Part shown: one piece after another, positions 1-11,985 of the stretch
Layout: each line of letters opens with the position of its first letter
Position numbering within the stretch: the first letter of the stretch is position 1
Assembly (NCBI RefSeq): GCF_027942865.1
Contig: NC_134527.1
Coordinates: 2,457,976 to 2,521,975 of the forward strand
DNA length: 64,000 nucleotides
Origin: Odontesthes bonariensis
Taxonomy: Eukaryota; Chordata; Actinopteri; Atheriniformes; Atherinopsidae
Reading direction: 5' to 3'
The notes under the pieces: generated by a model
The model's database searches: none
The model's input: the letters and a program-made list of their open reading frames with translations, nothing else
Told to the model about the DNA's origin: nothing
Translations under genes and position numbers: made by a program

Positions 1-2073
1 AAATGACCGCATGGCTCCCTCACTAATTCCTTGACTCAACCAACAGAGATCTAACCGTGTATAGTTTTTTTTTGTTATTGTAACGCGTGTTCCTCTTTTA
101 TTTCACCCCTTCTTTTTCAGCAGGTATCTTTGGGATAGTGTTATAGTGTTTGTTGATGTCTGTCCTCTGACCCTCCGGCTGCTTTTCCTTCTCCGCCCTC
201 ATCCTCCGCCCCATTAATGAGTTTTATAAATACAGTTATAAGCAGTTATGGAACAGGTTAAATCTGAACTAATCAGACCATATTATCTTTTTTCATTGCT
301 CCAGATTTCAGTCTTGATGCTCCCTTGCTAACTGAATCCTTTCTTTTTTTAGTTTTTGAGTAGCTTCCCTGATAAGTGGCTCCTCTTAGCTTAAGGCTAC
401 GCAGCTGTTTAACCCCAATACATTTAGTTTTTTTTTATTTTTATTATTGTGCAGGAGGAAATGTTTACTTTAAACATGGTAGTGGGTTATACCGCTAATT
501 ATTTTTGCCAAACTTTTAAGTGATATCCAGTTAATCGGCTACAGCTAGCTTATGTTACACTTTTAAAAAAAAAGGGCTAAATACATCCTGAAGGACAAAG
601 ATTAAAGTAATGGTCATATTCTCCCTTGTCCCTTGAAACACTGACAAACAGAACAAAGTGCATTCTCGTCAGTGTTAGCATTAGTAATTCCATAAATGTG
701 TCACGTTAGCAACATTAAAATCAGTTATGCTAGCAGTGAGTCACACACAGTTAGCCCAAGGACGTAGAGACCTTTTTTAGAGCAGACATTTTCACTTGTC
801 ACAAAATGAAAAATGGTATTTATCCTTCCTTAGTTTGCCTCCAGAATAGTGCACCATGGACACGAACCAGCCTTCACAACAGCATGACCTTCTCTAAGTG
901 GAATTTGGCACTTATTATAACATAATTAATGCTATGCCATGTCAAAATTTGCTGTCAATATGACCCCGCTGCTCACTTCTGCTGCCAAATTCAACAAATT
1001 CTCTGTCATATTTAAACAATAATCTGTGGGAAATAAACTGCTAATACACATACGCATTGGGCTGCACAACACTGGCAGAATTGGAATCAAACGAAGGCAT
1101 TTGGGTCATGAACAAGTGAAGAGTTTTAAAATGAGTATATATCCAGGGTCCAGGTCTCTTTCCTGACTTCTTCTTCTCTGATGTTCAATGCCTTCATATC
1201 ACATTAGCATAGTCTAACCCTAGCAAACCATAACCCATATTACAAGTAAATTAATATGGTTTAAAATATTCAAATATAAAAGTAGAAATATTCTGTATAT
1301 ATATGTTAGGTCAGATAAATGAACTATCTGAAATGATAAATTAAATGACTTACCTGATGTCATTCTGTTCTCTCAGTCTTTTTTTTACATTCCTTTTTGT
1401 AATTGACGGCACACATTAAGGTGAACCATTAGCTGACTTTCTGTCTGTTTCCAATCTTTACAGCAGCTGTCACTCAGTCAGTCTCAGTGTATAAATATGT
1501 CTCTAAAAGTTAGTCTTTCGGTCCTTTTCTTCGGTTAACTTTTACCCGCTTACGCTCCCGTCTGTCCTGTGTGTCTGCTCCGAGTGAGCCGGCTTCCCTC
1601 CTTTGCTATTTTTACATCATAACACATTCAGTGCAGCAGCTCTAAATTTAGTATCGGGGTGAGGCAAAAGCATCCATGAGGAGAGCAGAGAAGCGTTTTG
1701 AAACACTTAAGTGAAATTAATCTTTATTCAACAGGTGCAAGGGCATAAACAAACAGGAAAGCTGGAGGAACTTGGGCCTATTGGAGGCCGCTTTATTTGC
1801 AAATCACTAGTTTGGTGAGTCATTGTTCATGCTGAAACTCACATTATCTTGACCAGGATCCAAGTTATAGCTCCACCCCCAGACACTGTGTCACGGCCGG
1901 GCAAACAGCCAATCACGGCAAAGACTGTTCGTGGCGTCTCAGCCCAGAAACCTGCGGGGAAAAGATGGTTTTATGTTTTCCAGGACGGTATTAGGTGAGA
2001 GCACAGCTGTGGTAGGAAATAAGTGGCTTGTACAACAGTGTCCTTTAACTTTGTTTAAAGAAATAAAATAATT
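1..2073. other. Intergenic, no gene seen
   Basis: No long open frame or plausible splice-bounded exon is visible. The stretch is AT-rich with T-runs (for example near 66-72, 425-445 and 1378-1385). The GC-richer part near 1,540-1,610 could be promoter-like, but nothing in the sequence decides this. Confidence 0.5.
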
Positions 2074-2205
2074 AGGGCTGGGCAACGATTCAAGTGTTTA
2101 ATCTAATTAATCACATGATTTCCCTGATTAATCACGATTAATCGCATTTGTACGCAGAATCCAAAAATGAATCCAAAAGTAGCGTATAGCTTTTAGCATT
2201 TAGCT

Positions 2206-2511
2206 TTATTTTAAATGTGCTGCCATATGAATGAAAGTGCCATAACGTTTGTTGTGCAAACACACTTTTAACATCAGCATCTTTCTGTAGTTTTTATGTA
2301 GAAGCCTCGCTCCACTGTCTGTTTCCTTGAATGACTTGCTGCTATCAGTTGTGTGTTTTGCCTTTAAGTGATATTTTAGACTGGAACTACTACGCTGAGA
2401 AGACAATTCAACTTGGCAGTGTTTACAGATGACTTTGGTTCTGTCGACTCCGCCGTCTGGAAGAACTTTAAAATGAAAATGGCCGAGTAAAAGTTCCGTA
2501 CCCTTCTCCAT
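2206..2511 (-). pseudogene. BED-type zinc finger fragment of hAT transposase
   Basis: The 101-aa frame holds C-x2-C (CKHC, about residues 29-32) followed about 15 residues later by H-x4-H (YHLKAKH), the BED finger layout found at the N-terminus of hAT transposases and ZBED proteins. The frame then stops and no catalytic domain follows, so the product would be a DNA-binding stub. The same stub, with a few changes, recurs in the other copies: 11,270-11,470 and around 18,334 on the minus strand, and about 23,150-23,474 on the plus strand. This fits a family that was already truncated when it spread. A transposition repressor role is possible but unproven. Confidence 0.65.
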
Positions 2512-2561
2512 GTTTGGTGGATCCGCCGATTACTTTCTTTTCCTGTTCCACAGCAGACAGC

Positions 2562-2712
2562 AGCAGACTTTTACAAAATAAAAGCCTGTGAGAAACAGAC
2601 TTTTACAAAATAAAAGCCTGTGAGAAACAGACTTTTACAAAATAAAAGCCTGTGAGCAACAGACTTTTACAAAATAAAAGCCTGTGAGCAGCAGACTTTT
2701 ACAAAATAAAAT
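2562..2712. repeat. Tandem repeat, about 32-bp unit, inside the hAT-like element
   Basis: About five head-to-tail units reading cagacttttacaaaataaa followed by agcctgtgag(c/a)a. Copies 2-4 of the element have only about two or three units, so this is a variable-number repeat internal to the transposon. Confidence 0.85.
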
Positions 2713-2822
2713 AAATTTTAAAAAACAAACAAAAAAACTGCATAAATGCGCGATAAAATATTTATCTTTGTTAAATAATTAGCGAGTTAACGCGATAATA
2801 ACGAGTTAACTCGCCCAGCCCT

Positions 2823-3509
2823 TATAATATCATAAATAATCTAAATCCATTGCTACCTGGTTGAAACTCCAACATACTTGAGGTGCTACTGCTGTCTGAC
2901 GCTGGTTGCAACTCATCATAAAACATTAAAAACAGCTTTGCCAGCTATTTTTAATGGAATGTAGCTAACAGCTACTAAAAAGGTGCTTAAATTCATAGGT
3001 TGACATCACTAACTGGCATATTTAGGACATCATCGTGTTGCATTCTTTACATCTCTATTAATACATCAAAATTCCTAATAAAATTGCTCTCTTCCCATTA
3101 AAAGTCCTGACTTTATGATTGGGCATTATCTTATGACATCATCACCCGTGAGTTAAACACAAGTCAAACATCTGTGCTTTGATTTTTGGTCATATTTACA
3201 TGTGTGATGATTAAAAAGAAGGATTAAGAAGAAGGTTCCTGGTCTGCAACTCAGCTGGAGCCTCTCTGTGTGTAGTTTGGACCCGGTGCAAGCATAGGTT
3301 CTGTTCAGGCGATTCTTAGCTGGTCCTAGGAGTTTGTCTTTGTGTTGGCCCTTAGATGGGCTGGTGTTCCCAGCCAATGGTTGCTCCAGGACCCCAGGAT
3401 GTATCAGACAGTGTCAAAGGAACGAAAGGGAGCCGGGGATTCGGGTCAGTTTCAGCCGCTTTAAACAATGTAAAAGAACAGTTGCCGGTTCATCATAAGG
3501 CCAAACTAC
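2823..3509. other. Intergenic, no gene seen
   Basis: AT-rich sequence. Short frames here have no recognisable domain and no splice context. Confidence 0.5.
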
Positions 3510-3722
3510 CATGCACGCTCACACTCACTCCTAGGATCAATTTAGAGTCACCATTTAACCCAACGTGCATGTTTTTGGATGGTGGGAAGGATCCGGAGGG
3601 AACCCACAGATACACGGGGAGAACAAGGCCCCAGGATTCAAGCCAGAAACCCCCTTTCTGGGTTCTGGAGATGGTTCCAACCACCACACCACCGCCAAAT
3701 TATCCTGTCTCAGTTGACACTT
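3510..3722 (+). repeat. Fish interspersed repeat, LINE-tail-like segment
   Basis: Contains the string family cactcctaggatcaatttag / agtcaccatttaaccc / gtgcatgtttttggatggtg, which recurs around 34,830 and 47,320-47,400. The open frames in it are incidental. I take it to be the 3' part of an L2-like LINE or a derived SINE; the class is not certain. Confidence 0.6.
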
Positions 3723-3839
3723 GATTGAAAATCAAGCTTTATTTTTAATTTTTTATTGACCAAGCAGTGAAACTGCAAGGACCCTATTGTATCTGTAAGA
3801 AATATTCTTTCTTTATTTATTTTTCTTATTCTTTGCAAA

Positions 3840-4900
3840 AGGTATGCGAAAACTCATGAAATTTTGCGAGCGCCACCTGCCAGTCGACGATATGAAAGAA
3901 TCTAAACTTTATATTTTTGGGAGTCGCTCATTGACTCTGTAGCGCCCCCTATAATGCTTAAAAATGGTCCCCGCAATAGGATTAGTTTCGCGTGGGACAA
4001 TGAAATTCGGTACACTCATTCATCATGCCCAGACGCACAAAAAAGTCTCATGCCGCCAATGTGCCACTTTCACAGGAAGGCGGCCATTTTGGATGGAAAG
4101 TGCGTTTTGGTGCCATTTTTGACCGATTCCACGCCTTGCATATGATCGAACTCGTCCTACAGATTTAATGCTACAGACTTCAAACTTGGCCAGGTTACTC
4201 TTAAGACATGGGGGGAAATCATGGAGAAACCTTTTCAAAACTTAAAGGGCGTGGCCGTGGCAACGCCTCAAAGTTTGATGACTCGCCATCACTCGCCACA
4301 AAAAATTAAGTCGCTTATAACTTCCATATACATTATCCAATCTGTCCCAAACTTCATACGGTGAATGCTGGACCCAGCCTGAACGCGCCCATATAAAATA
4401 GTGATATCCACCTACAGCGCCACCTGCTGGTGGTCGGAAACGTCTTTTTTTTCCACAACTCTCATTTTATCAACTCCTCCTACATATTTAATGCAAAAAC
4501 CTTCAAACCTGGCCAGGTTATGGGGGGGGAATTTAATTGAAAAACTTTTCCAAACTCTGAACGGTGTGGGCGTGGCCAGGCGGTGAAAATCGTGTTATTG
4601 CGTTTGTGATTTGAAAGCCTTATCATCATCACAACTTTATGAAACTTGGCACACACGTCCACCCTGACGACCCCGTACGTATGTAAAGGGTATCGTGTGT
4701 GGGCGGAGCAAAATGGCTCAGTGGCGCCCCCTAGAAATTTTCAAAAAACCCTCCGCATTGGGGTTATTATGTGCTCGTACGTACGCAGAGGGTATCGTGT
4801 GTGTGGGCAGAGCTGCGCGACTACGTCGTCCAGCGCATGCCCAACGTGCGCACATCCAACGTACGCACACCTCGGTCCCGCTCACAGCTGCTTGCAGCTT
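3840..4900 (+). repeat. Unclassified interspersed repeat rich in cgccccct / gcgccacctgc motifs
   Basis: GC-richer than its surroundings, with internally repeated phrases (gcgccacctgc twice, cagacttcaaacttggccag and aaaccttcaaacctggccag, gtacgtatgtaaagggtatc and gtacgtacgcagagggtatc). No conserved protein is visible. Its look is that of an old, internally repetitive transposon; superfamily unknown. Confidence 0.5.
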
Positions 4901-5033
4901 TCTAGTTTTAACATATGTTTATTGCACATTTTGTTTATTTACAAACGGTGAACAACATAGAACAAGAAGGTACATACAATAAATAAAAATAATAATTATT
5001 AAAAATGAAATTAATAAATAAATAACTGGAAGG

Positions 5034-5066
5034 AGAAAAATAAATAAATAAATAAATAATAATATA
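5034..5066. repeat. (AAAT)n microsatellite
   Basis: A run of ataaataaataaataaataat in an AT-rich tract. Confidence 0.85.
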
Positions 5067-5099
5067 AATGTGTATGCTAATTCAGCTCTTCATTTCAGC

Positions 5100-5645
5100 C
5101 ATTTACTTCTATGTAATTTTTTTCAAGGAAATTACAGAAAACCTTCCAGATTTTCCAAAACTTGTCTAGCTTATTTTTTGTTGTGTAGCTCATCTTTTCT
5201 AAAGCCGAGTAAAAAGACTTCCCTGTTAACCATTATGAAGTAGTACAAGGTTTATCCATTTTCCATGAACAGGCTGTACATCTTTTAGCTTCCAGAAAAC
5301 AAATATTGAGTAAGGATTTTTCATTTTTGGAAGTCACAAAGTTGTCCGGGTGAATATTTAGCAAACATAACTTTGGTTTGAGAGGTACTTCTTTCTCAAT
5401 GATTTGACTGGCCAGGTTCAACACTTTTCCCCAAAAAGAGAGCATCAGAGGGAATAAAGAACCTTTTTCTTGCTTACATTTAATGCAAGTATCTGGGATA
5501 TTTGGGTTAAAAAGGTGCAGCTTACTTGGGGTTATATACTGTCTGCTTATCCATTTGTATTGTAGTAATTTAGAGTTTGTATTTATAGTTTGAGTTTGAG
5601 CTGTTAAACAAGCTCTGGCCCATTCTTAAATGAAGCTTTATTGAT
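5100..5645 (-). pseudogene. L1/Tx1-type LINE ORF2 C-terminal remnant
   Basis: Reading the minus strand from about 5,640 downwards gives a degraded frame with PDTCIKCKQEKGSLF, then FWGKVLNLASQIIEKEVPL and KPKLCLLNIHP. This is the C-terminal zinc-knuckle and tail pattern of L1-clade (Tx1-like) ORF2 proteins (CxxC, then FWxxV, then a hydrophobic LCLL block). The upstream part has stop codons and no reverse transcriptase core lies next to it, so it is a truncated fossil. The clade call is from pattern memory, not from a search. Confidence 0.6.
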
Positions 5646-6760
5646 CGTTTAAGTAGTTTTAGTTGTTTGAATTTACTCTCCTGCTGATTATTTACGATCC
5701 GTTGCTGTAATTAAGAATCTACTTTGTGTTTTATGGTTCTGGGAAACGACTCTGCGCCTCTTCAAACTCACATTACAAGTGTTATTAAGCAAAAATACAC
5801 GTTAAATGATTGACACCACCTTTCATCGTGTTATTAACATGAATTCCTTTGGTACTAAAAACCCGATACGATGACCTTGTGGCTCCATGAGGCACCCGAA
5901 CGACCTTTGTAATAAACCGCCTCCTTGTTTATGACCCCATTTGACTTCTTTTTAGTCCTGTCTCTGTGTTTGCTCTGATTGTACCACATCTTACAGGATA
6001 TCTCATTTCCCTCTTGTGTCATCATTACATATGGGAGAAGAATTCCATCTATAATTTGGACAAATAATATTCAATAAGAACAATTTAAAGATCATAATAT
6101 ACAGACTGTGACCTGCAGCATAAAGCAGCTGAAGACTTTGCTTTGGTATGCTGAAACTAAACAGTAAATCAGCAAACTTTTCATCTTTTTTATTAAATTC
6201 CCTGTTTCCTGAACACATACACTAAAAGCAGCGGAGGTGTCTGGGGTCATTTTTCTGTTTCGGACCCCCGTCACCTGGAACATGATCCTCGGATCACCTT
6301 GCTGCTGACGACAGCAAATTACAGCAGGTCAGGTCAGGCTCGCTGCTATTTTTACAACAACCACTCTGATTTAGCCTGCTGGAATTTACTCAGGTCGTTA
6401 TTTACAATGTGCACCTCTGTTCAAACATGTTGCTTTTACTGTTTATACATATTTTCCGGGCACTGTTTCTGTTTCGATGATTCCCGTCTGTGTCAGTTAT
6501 CAGAGCCAGAACATCCTGACACAGTTGTTCAGTTTTTTGGAGGTTTTTTGTAGTTAGTTTGCATGACAGCTGACGTACTGTGTGCAGCCAAAGCCACTGT
6601 TGCTGTGGAAAAGAAGCTAGACAGACCCAGAGCCTGTGTAATCTTAACCAGAGAGCCGGTGCCTGTTCTGGCTGACACTGGGCGAGAGGAAAGGTCCACT
6701 CTGGGACACGCTGCCAGTTCATCCCAGGGCGAACACCGATACCCGCTAGTTTAATGAGCT
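5646..6760. other. Intergenic, mostly featureless
   Basis: No supported gene. Around 6,670-6,740 there is a short phrase (cactgggcgagaggaaa, then cgctgccagttcatcccag) resembling the L2-like interspersed repeat seen at 10.6, 34.7 and 47.2 kb. Confidence 0.45.
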
Positions 6761-6762
6761 GA

Positions 6763-9700
6763 GTACCTGTGATTTACCTGTGATTCACCTGTGATTCTCC
6801 TGTGATTCACCTGTGATTCACCTGTGATTCTCCTGTGATTCACCTGTGATTCTCCTGTGATTCACCTTTGATTCTCCTGTGATTCACCTTTGATTCTCCT
6901 GTGATTCTCCTGTGATTCACCTTTGATTCACCTTTGATTCACCTGTGATTCTCCTGTGATTCACCTGTGATTCACCTGTGATTCTCATGTGATTCACCTG
7001 TGATTCTCCTGTGATTCACCTGTGATTCTCATGTGATTCACATGTGATTCACCTGTGATTCTCATGTGATTCACATGTGATTCTCATGTGATTCACCTGT
7101 GATTTACCTGTGATTCTCATGTGATTCACCTGGGATTCTCATGTGATTCACCTGTGATTCTCATGTGATTCACATGTGATTCACCTGTGATTCTCATGTG
7201 ATTCACATGTGATTCACCTGTGATTCACCTGTGATTCTCATGTGATTCACCTGTGATTCTCCTGTGATTCACCTGTGATTCTCATGTGATTCACATGTGA
7301 TTCACCTGTGATTCACCTGTGATTCACCTTTGATTCACCTTTGATTCACCTGTGATTCACATGTGATTCACCTGTGATTCTCATGTGATTCACATGTGAT
7401 TCACCTGTGATTCTCATGTGATTCACATGTGATTCACCTGTGATTCACCTGTGATTCTCATGTGATTCACCTGTGATTCTCCTGTGATTCACCTGTGATT
7501 CTCATGTGATTCACATGTGATTCACCTGTGATTCACCTGTGATTCACCTGTGATTCACCTTTGATTCACCTTTGATTCACATGTGATTCACCTGTGATTC
7601 TCATGTGATTCACATGTGATTCACCTGTGATTCACCTGTGATTCTCATGTGATTCACCTGTGATTCTCCTGTGATTCACCTGTGATTCTCATGTGATTCA
7701 CCTGTGATTCTCCTGTGATTCACCTGTGATTCTCATGTGATTCACATGTGATTCACCTGTGATTCACCTGTGATTCATCTTTGATTCACCTGTGATTGTC
7801 CTGTGATTCTCCTGTGATTAACCTGTGATTCACCTGTGATTCTCCTGTGATTCACCTGTGATTCACCTGTGATTCTCATGTGATTCACCTGTGATTCACC
7901 TGTGATTCTCATGTGATTCACCTGTGATTCACCTGTGATTCTCCCGTGATTCTCATGTGATTCTCATGTGATTCACCTGTGATTCACCTGTGATTCTCCT
8001 GTGATTCACCTGTGATCCTCCTGTGATTCACATGTGATTCTCATGTGATTCACCTGTGATTTACCTGTGATTCTCATGTGATTCACCTGGGATTCTCATG
8101 TGATTCACCTGTGATTCTCATGTGATTCACATGTGATTCACCTGTGATTCACCTGTGATTCTCATGTGATTCACCTGTGATTCTCCTGTGATTCACCTGT
8201 GATTCTCATGTGATTCACATGTGATTCACCTGTGATTCACCTGTGATTCTCCTGTGATTCACCTTTGATTCACCTTTGATTCACCTGTGATTCTCCTGTG
8301 ATTCACCTGTGATTCTCCTGTGATTCTCCTGTGATTCACCTTTGATTCACCTTTGATTCACCTGTGATTCTCCTGTGATTAACCTGTGATTCACCTGTGA
8401 TTCACCTGTGATTCTCATGTGATTCACATGTGATTCACCTGTGATTCACCTGTGATTCTCATGTGATTCACCTGTGATTCACCTGTGATTCTCCTGTGAT
8501 TCACCTGTGATTCACCTGTGATTCTCATGTGATTCACATGTGATTCACCTGTGATTCACCTGTGATTCTCATGTGATTCACCTGTGATTCACCTGTGATT
8601 CTCCCGTGATTCTCATGTGATTCTCATGTGATTCACATGTGATTCACCTGTGATTTACCTGTGATTCTCCTGTGATTCACCTGTGATTCTCATGTGATTC
8701 ACCTGTGATTCTCCTGTGATTCACATGTGATTCTCATGTGATTCTCATGTGATTCACATGGGATTCACCTGTGATTTACCTGTGATTCTCATGTGATTCA
8801 CCTGGGATTCTCATGTGATTCACCTGTGATTCACCTGTGATTCTCCTGTGATTCACCTGTGATTCTCCTGTGATTCTCCTGTGATTCACCTGTGATTCTC
8901 CTGTGATTCACCTTTGATTCACCTTTGATTCACCTGTGATTCTCCTGTGATTCACCTGTGATTCACCTTTGATTCACCTTTGATTCACCTGGGATTCTCC
9001 TGTGATTCTCCTGTGATTCACCTGTGATTCACCTTTGATTCACCTTTGATTCACCTGTGATTCTCCTGTGATTAACCTGTGATTCACCTGTGATTCTCCT
9101 GTGATTCACCTGTGATTCTCCTGTGATTCACCTTTGATTCACCTTTGATTCACCTGTGATTCTCCTGTGATTCACCTGTGATTCTCCTGTGATTCACCTG
9201 TGATTCACCTGTGATTCTCCTGTGATTCACCTGTGATTCTCCTGTGATTCACCTGTGATTCACCTGTGATTCTCCTGTGATTCACCTTTGATTCACCTTT
9301 GATTCACCTGTGATTCACCTGTGATTCTCCTGTGATTCACCTGTGATTCTCCTGTGATTCACCTTTGATTCACCTTTGATTCACCTGTGATTCACCTGTG
9401 ATTCTCCTGTGATTCACCTGTGATTCACCTGTGATTCACCTGTGATTCACCTTTGATTCACCTGTGATTCTCCTGTGATTCACCTGTGATTCACCTGTGA
9501 TTCACCTGTGATTCTCCTGTGATTCACCTGTGATTCTCCTGTGATTCACCTTTGATTCACCTTTGATTCACCTTTGATTCACCTGTGATTCTCCTGTGAT
9601 TCACCTGTGATTCACCTGTGATTCTCCTGTGATTCACCTGTGATTCTCCTGTGATTCTCCTGTGATTCACCTGCGATTCACCTGTGATTCACCTGTGATT

Positions 9701-9815
9701 CACCTGTGATTCTCATGTGATTCACCTGTGATTCACCTGTGATTCACCTGTGATTCACCTGTGATTCTCATGTGATTCACCTGTGATTCTCATGTGATTC
9801 ACCTGTGATTCACAC
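6763..9815. repeat. Minisatellite, 11-bp unit, about 275 copies
   Basis: An uninterrupted 3-kb array of the 11-mer cacctgtgatt with a small set of variants: ctcctgtgatt, ctcatgtgatt, cacatgtgatt and cacctttgatt. Variants occur in ordered blocks. The order around 7,211-7,320 recurs at about 7,431, giving a higher-order period near 220 bp (20 units), and the cacctttgatt variant is enriched in the right half. Almost every unit contains an E-box core (CANNTG: CACCTG, CACATG or CATGTG). No open frame crosses it. Confidence 0.97.
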
Positions 9816-9819
9816 CTAT

Positions 9820-10600
9820 TGTTTGCTTTGGAAGTTATTTAGGTTTTCATCAAAATATAGATATTTTAAAACTGTTTGTGAGAAAGGGAACAGAACTCAT
9901 TCCATGTTGGGGAGATGGGTTCTATTATCAAGATCAACAAATATCATTACAAAGAGAAATATACTGCATATTATTTGCATTTGTTCTTCACTTGTTTACT
10001 GTGGAGGTTTGTTCAGGTTTGTCACTTGTTCCCTGTCTTCCTCCCCTCCATCTCTTTCATTCTTGTTTCCATCATTCATTTTTACAGACAAGTGTCAGAG
10101 TTTCATTGCAGCCACACATTATTAGAGACTTTATTCTAATGAGGACACACATAAACACCTCACTGAGTGACTCACTGCTGAAACCTGAACTTTCCCACCC
10201 GTCTGTACGTCCGTCAGCACTGACGCAAACCTGATCCCTCCAAATATTTCATCTCATAAATGGAGTCCTGGTCAGTTGTGCTGTGATTGGTTAATCTTTA
10301 TGTGTTCTCAGCTGTAAGCCGTCTGCACACTAAAGTTAGAAGTGATTTAAATGGGATTTCACACTCAGCGTTAGGCTTGTTTTTGACAGAATTTGGCCAA
10401 TAAGTGCTGCAAACACTACTTGTAAGCGTCAAACATCATAAGTAACTCATCATAAACCTCATCACCACAGTATAAACACATGAGAAAAATGTTAGTTTCA
10501 GCTGTTACATGGAAGCTCCTGCAGGCTGAATTCTTGTTTGTGTTAAATTAGGCGACTGCCTTATATACATCCCTTCAATTCCAGTGAAAAAAGGCTGACA
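9820..10600. other. Intergenic, no gene seen
   Basis: Short frames here begin inside or just after the minisatellite and show no domain, signal peptide or splice evidence. Confidence 0.5.
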
Positions 10601-10607
10601 GGATCCA

Positions 10608-10735
10608 TAAATCCATCCATTTTCTGTACCCGCTTCATCCAATGTAGTGTCGCCGGGGGGGCTGGAGCCTATCCCAGCTGTCATTGGGCGAGAGGCGGAT
10701 GGATCTGGCTGCCATGGGTTAGGGTTAGGCTTTTT
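10608..10735 (+). repeat. L2-like fish interspersed repeat (ccattttctgtacccgc family)
   Basis: Begins ccatccattttctgtacccg and contains ctggagcctatcccagctgt followed by cattgggcgagaggcgg. The same block occurs at 34,692, 47,158 and (truncated) 63,597. This is a widespread fish repeat, probably a LINE 3' end. Confidence 0.7.
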
Positions 10736-11129
10736 ATTTATTCATATTTATTTGTTCATTCGTTAAATTTCAGGTAGAAGTTCCAACGTTTTTAAGGAAA
10801 CCATCTTTTATTGAAATCGTTTGTTAATTGGTAGTTAATGAAATTGAAATAATAGTCGTTCATCATGATTATTTTTAATCTAGACTGTTGTCGTCAGGTT
10901 ATTTTTCAATAGATAAAACAACGATGTCAAACCCTGAGTAAAAAAAACAAAGCCAAATGTATTTTTTCCCCTCGTTCCTTTCGTATTTAAGCCCTTCTTG
11001 TGTTTCTGATTGGCCCTGATACACAATAGGAAAACTTAGGGACACGATATTTGTTGGGAAGATTTTTATGGACTCTGCTACGTCTATGCACTGCATGGTC
11101 TGAAGCCTCTTTTCAATTCTAATATAACT

Positions 11130-11985
11130 AGGGCTGGGCAACATTTAAAATGTTTCTAATTCTAATCTAATTAATTGCATGATTTCCCTGATTAATCACG
11201 ATTAATCGCATTTGTACGCAAAATCCAAAAAGGAATCCAAAAGTAGCGTATAGCTTTTAGCATTTAGCTTTATTTTAAATGTGCTGCCATATGAATGAAA
11301 GTGCCATAACATTTGTTGTGCAAACACACTTTTAACATCAGCATCTTTCTGTAGTTTTTATGTAGAAGCCTCGCTCCACTGTCTGTTTCCTTGAATGACT
11401 TGCTGCTATCAGTTGTGTGTTTTGCCTTTAAGTGATATTTTAGACTGGAACTACTACGCTGAGAAGACAATTCAACTTGGCAGAGTTTACAGATGACTTT
11501 GGTTCTGTCGAATCCGCCGTCTGGAAGAACTTAAACATGAAAATGGCCGAGTAAAAGTTCCGTACCCTTCTCCATGTTTGGTGGATCCGCCGATTACTTT
11601 CTTTTCCTGTTCCGCAGCAGACAGCAGCAGACTTTTACAAAATAAAAGCCTGTGAGCAGCAGACTTTTACAAAATAAAAGCCTGTGAGGAACAGACTTTT
11701 ACAATAATAAAATAAATAATAAAACAGGGGTGGTCCGTGGCGTAGCGGGCTGAGCAGGCGCCCCATGTACAGAGGCTATAGTCCTCGCTGCAGCTGGCCC
11801 CGGTTCGAGTCCCACATCGGACGGCCCTGTGCTGCGTGTCGTTCCCCCTCTCTCTGCCCCCTGCTTCCTGTCTCCCTAAACTTTCCAATCCATTAAAGGC
11901 ACAAAATCCCCCAAAATTAATATAATTTTTTTTTTTTTTTTAAACTGCGTTAATGCGCGATAAAATATTTATCGGCGTTAAGTGT
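11130..11985 (-). mobile_element. hAT-like element, copy 2 (SINE inserted, right end lost)
   Basis: Left tip AGGGCTGGGCAACA, a BED-finger stub on the minus strand at 11,270-11,470, and two or three of the short tandem units. A tRNA-derived SINE sits in the AT-rich tract at about 11,731-11,930. After gataaaatatttatcggcgt the sequence leaves the family, so the right inverted terminus is missing. Confidence 0.7.
11731..11930 (+). mobile_element. tRNA-derived SINE inside hAT-like copy 2
   Basis: An A-box-like start (gtggcgtagcgggctgagc) is followed by a B-box (ggttcgagtcc) at about 11,811-11,821, then a non-tRNA body (ccctctctctgccccctgc) and an A/T-rich tail. A second, 5'-truncated copy lies at 55,311-55,485. 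The promoter boxes match RNA polymerase III type 2 promoters, but the sequence does not fold as a complete tRNA and continues far beyond tRNA length. Confidence 0.75.

Larger units (their letters stand above)
2074..2822 (-). mobile_element. hAT-like non-autonomous DNA transposon, copy 1
   Basis: The element starts AGGGCTGGGCAACG and ends CTCGCCCAGCCCT, so the tips form an inverted repeat (AGGGCTGGGC). Subterminal palindromic AT-rich blocks (taatcacgattaatcgc on the left, gataaaatatttatc and cgagttaac on the right) are shared with three other copies at 11.1, 18.1 and 23.0 kb. It carries the start of a BED-finger protein on the minus strand and a short tandem repeat. The hAT assignment is inferred from the BED finger and terminus style. 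I could not settle an 8-bp target duplication. Confidence 0.7.

Noticed and set aside
3356-3724. 122-aa plus-strand frame
   Set aside because: Lies in an interspersed repeat seen several times in the window; the frame is not kept in the other copies.
6763-9815. Regular short repeats as a CRISPR-like array
   Set aside because: Units are contiguous 11-mers without spacers, in a vertebrate genome; it is a minisatellite.
11740-11830. Functional tRNA gene
   Set aside because: Only the A- and B-box regions are tRNA-like; the sequence runs on into a SINE body and is repeated at 55.3 kb.
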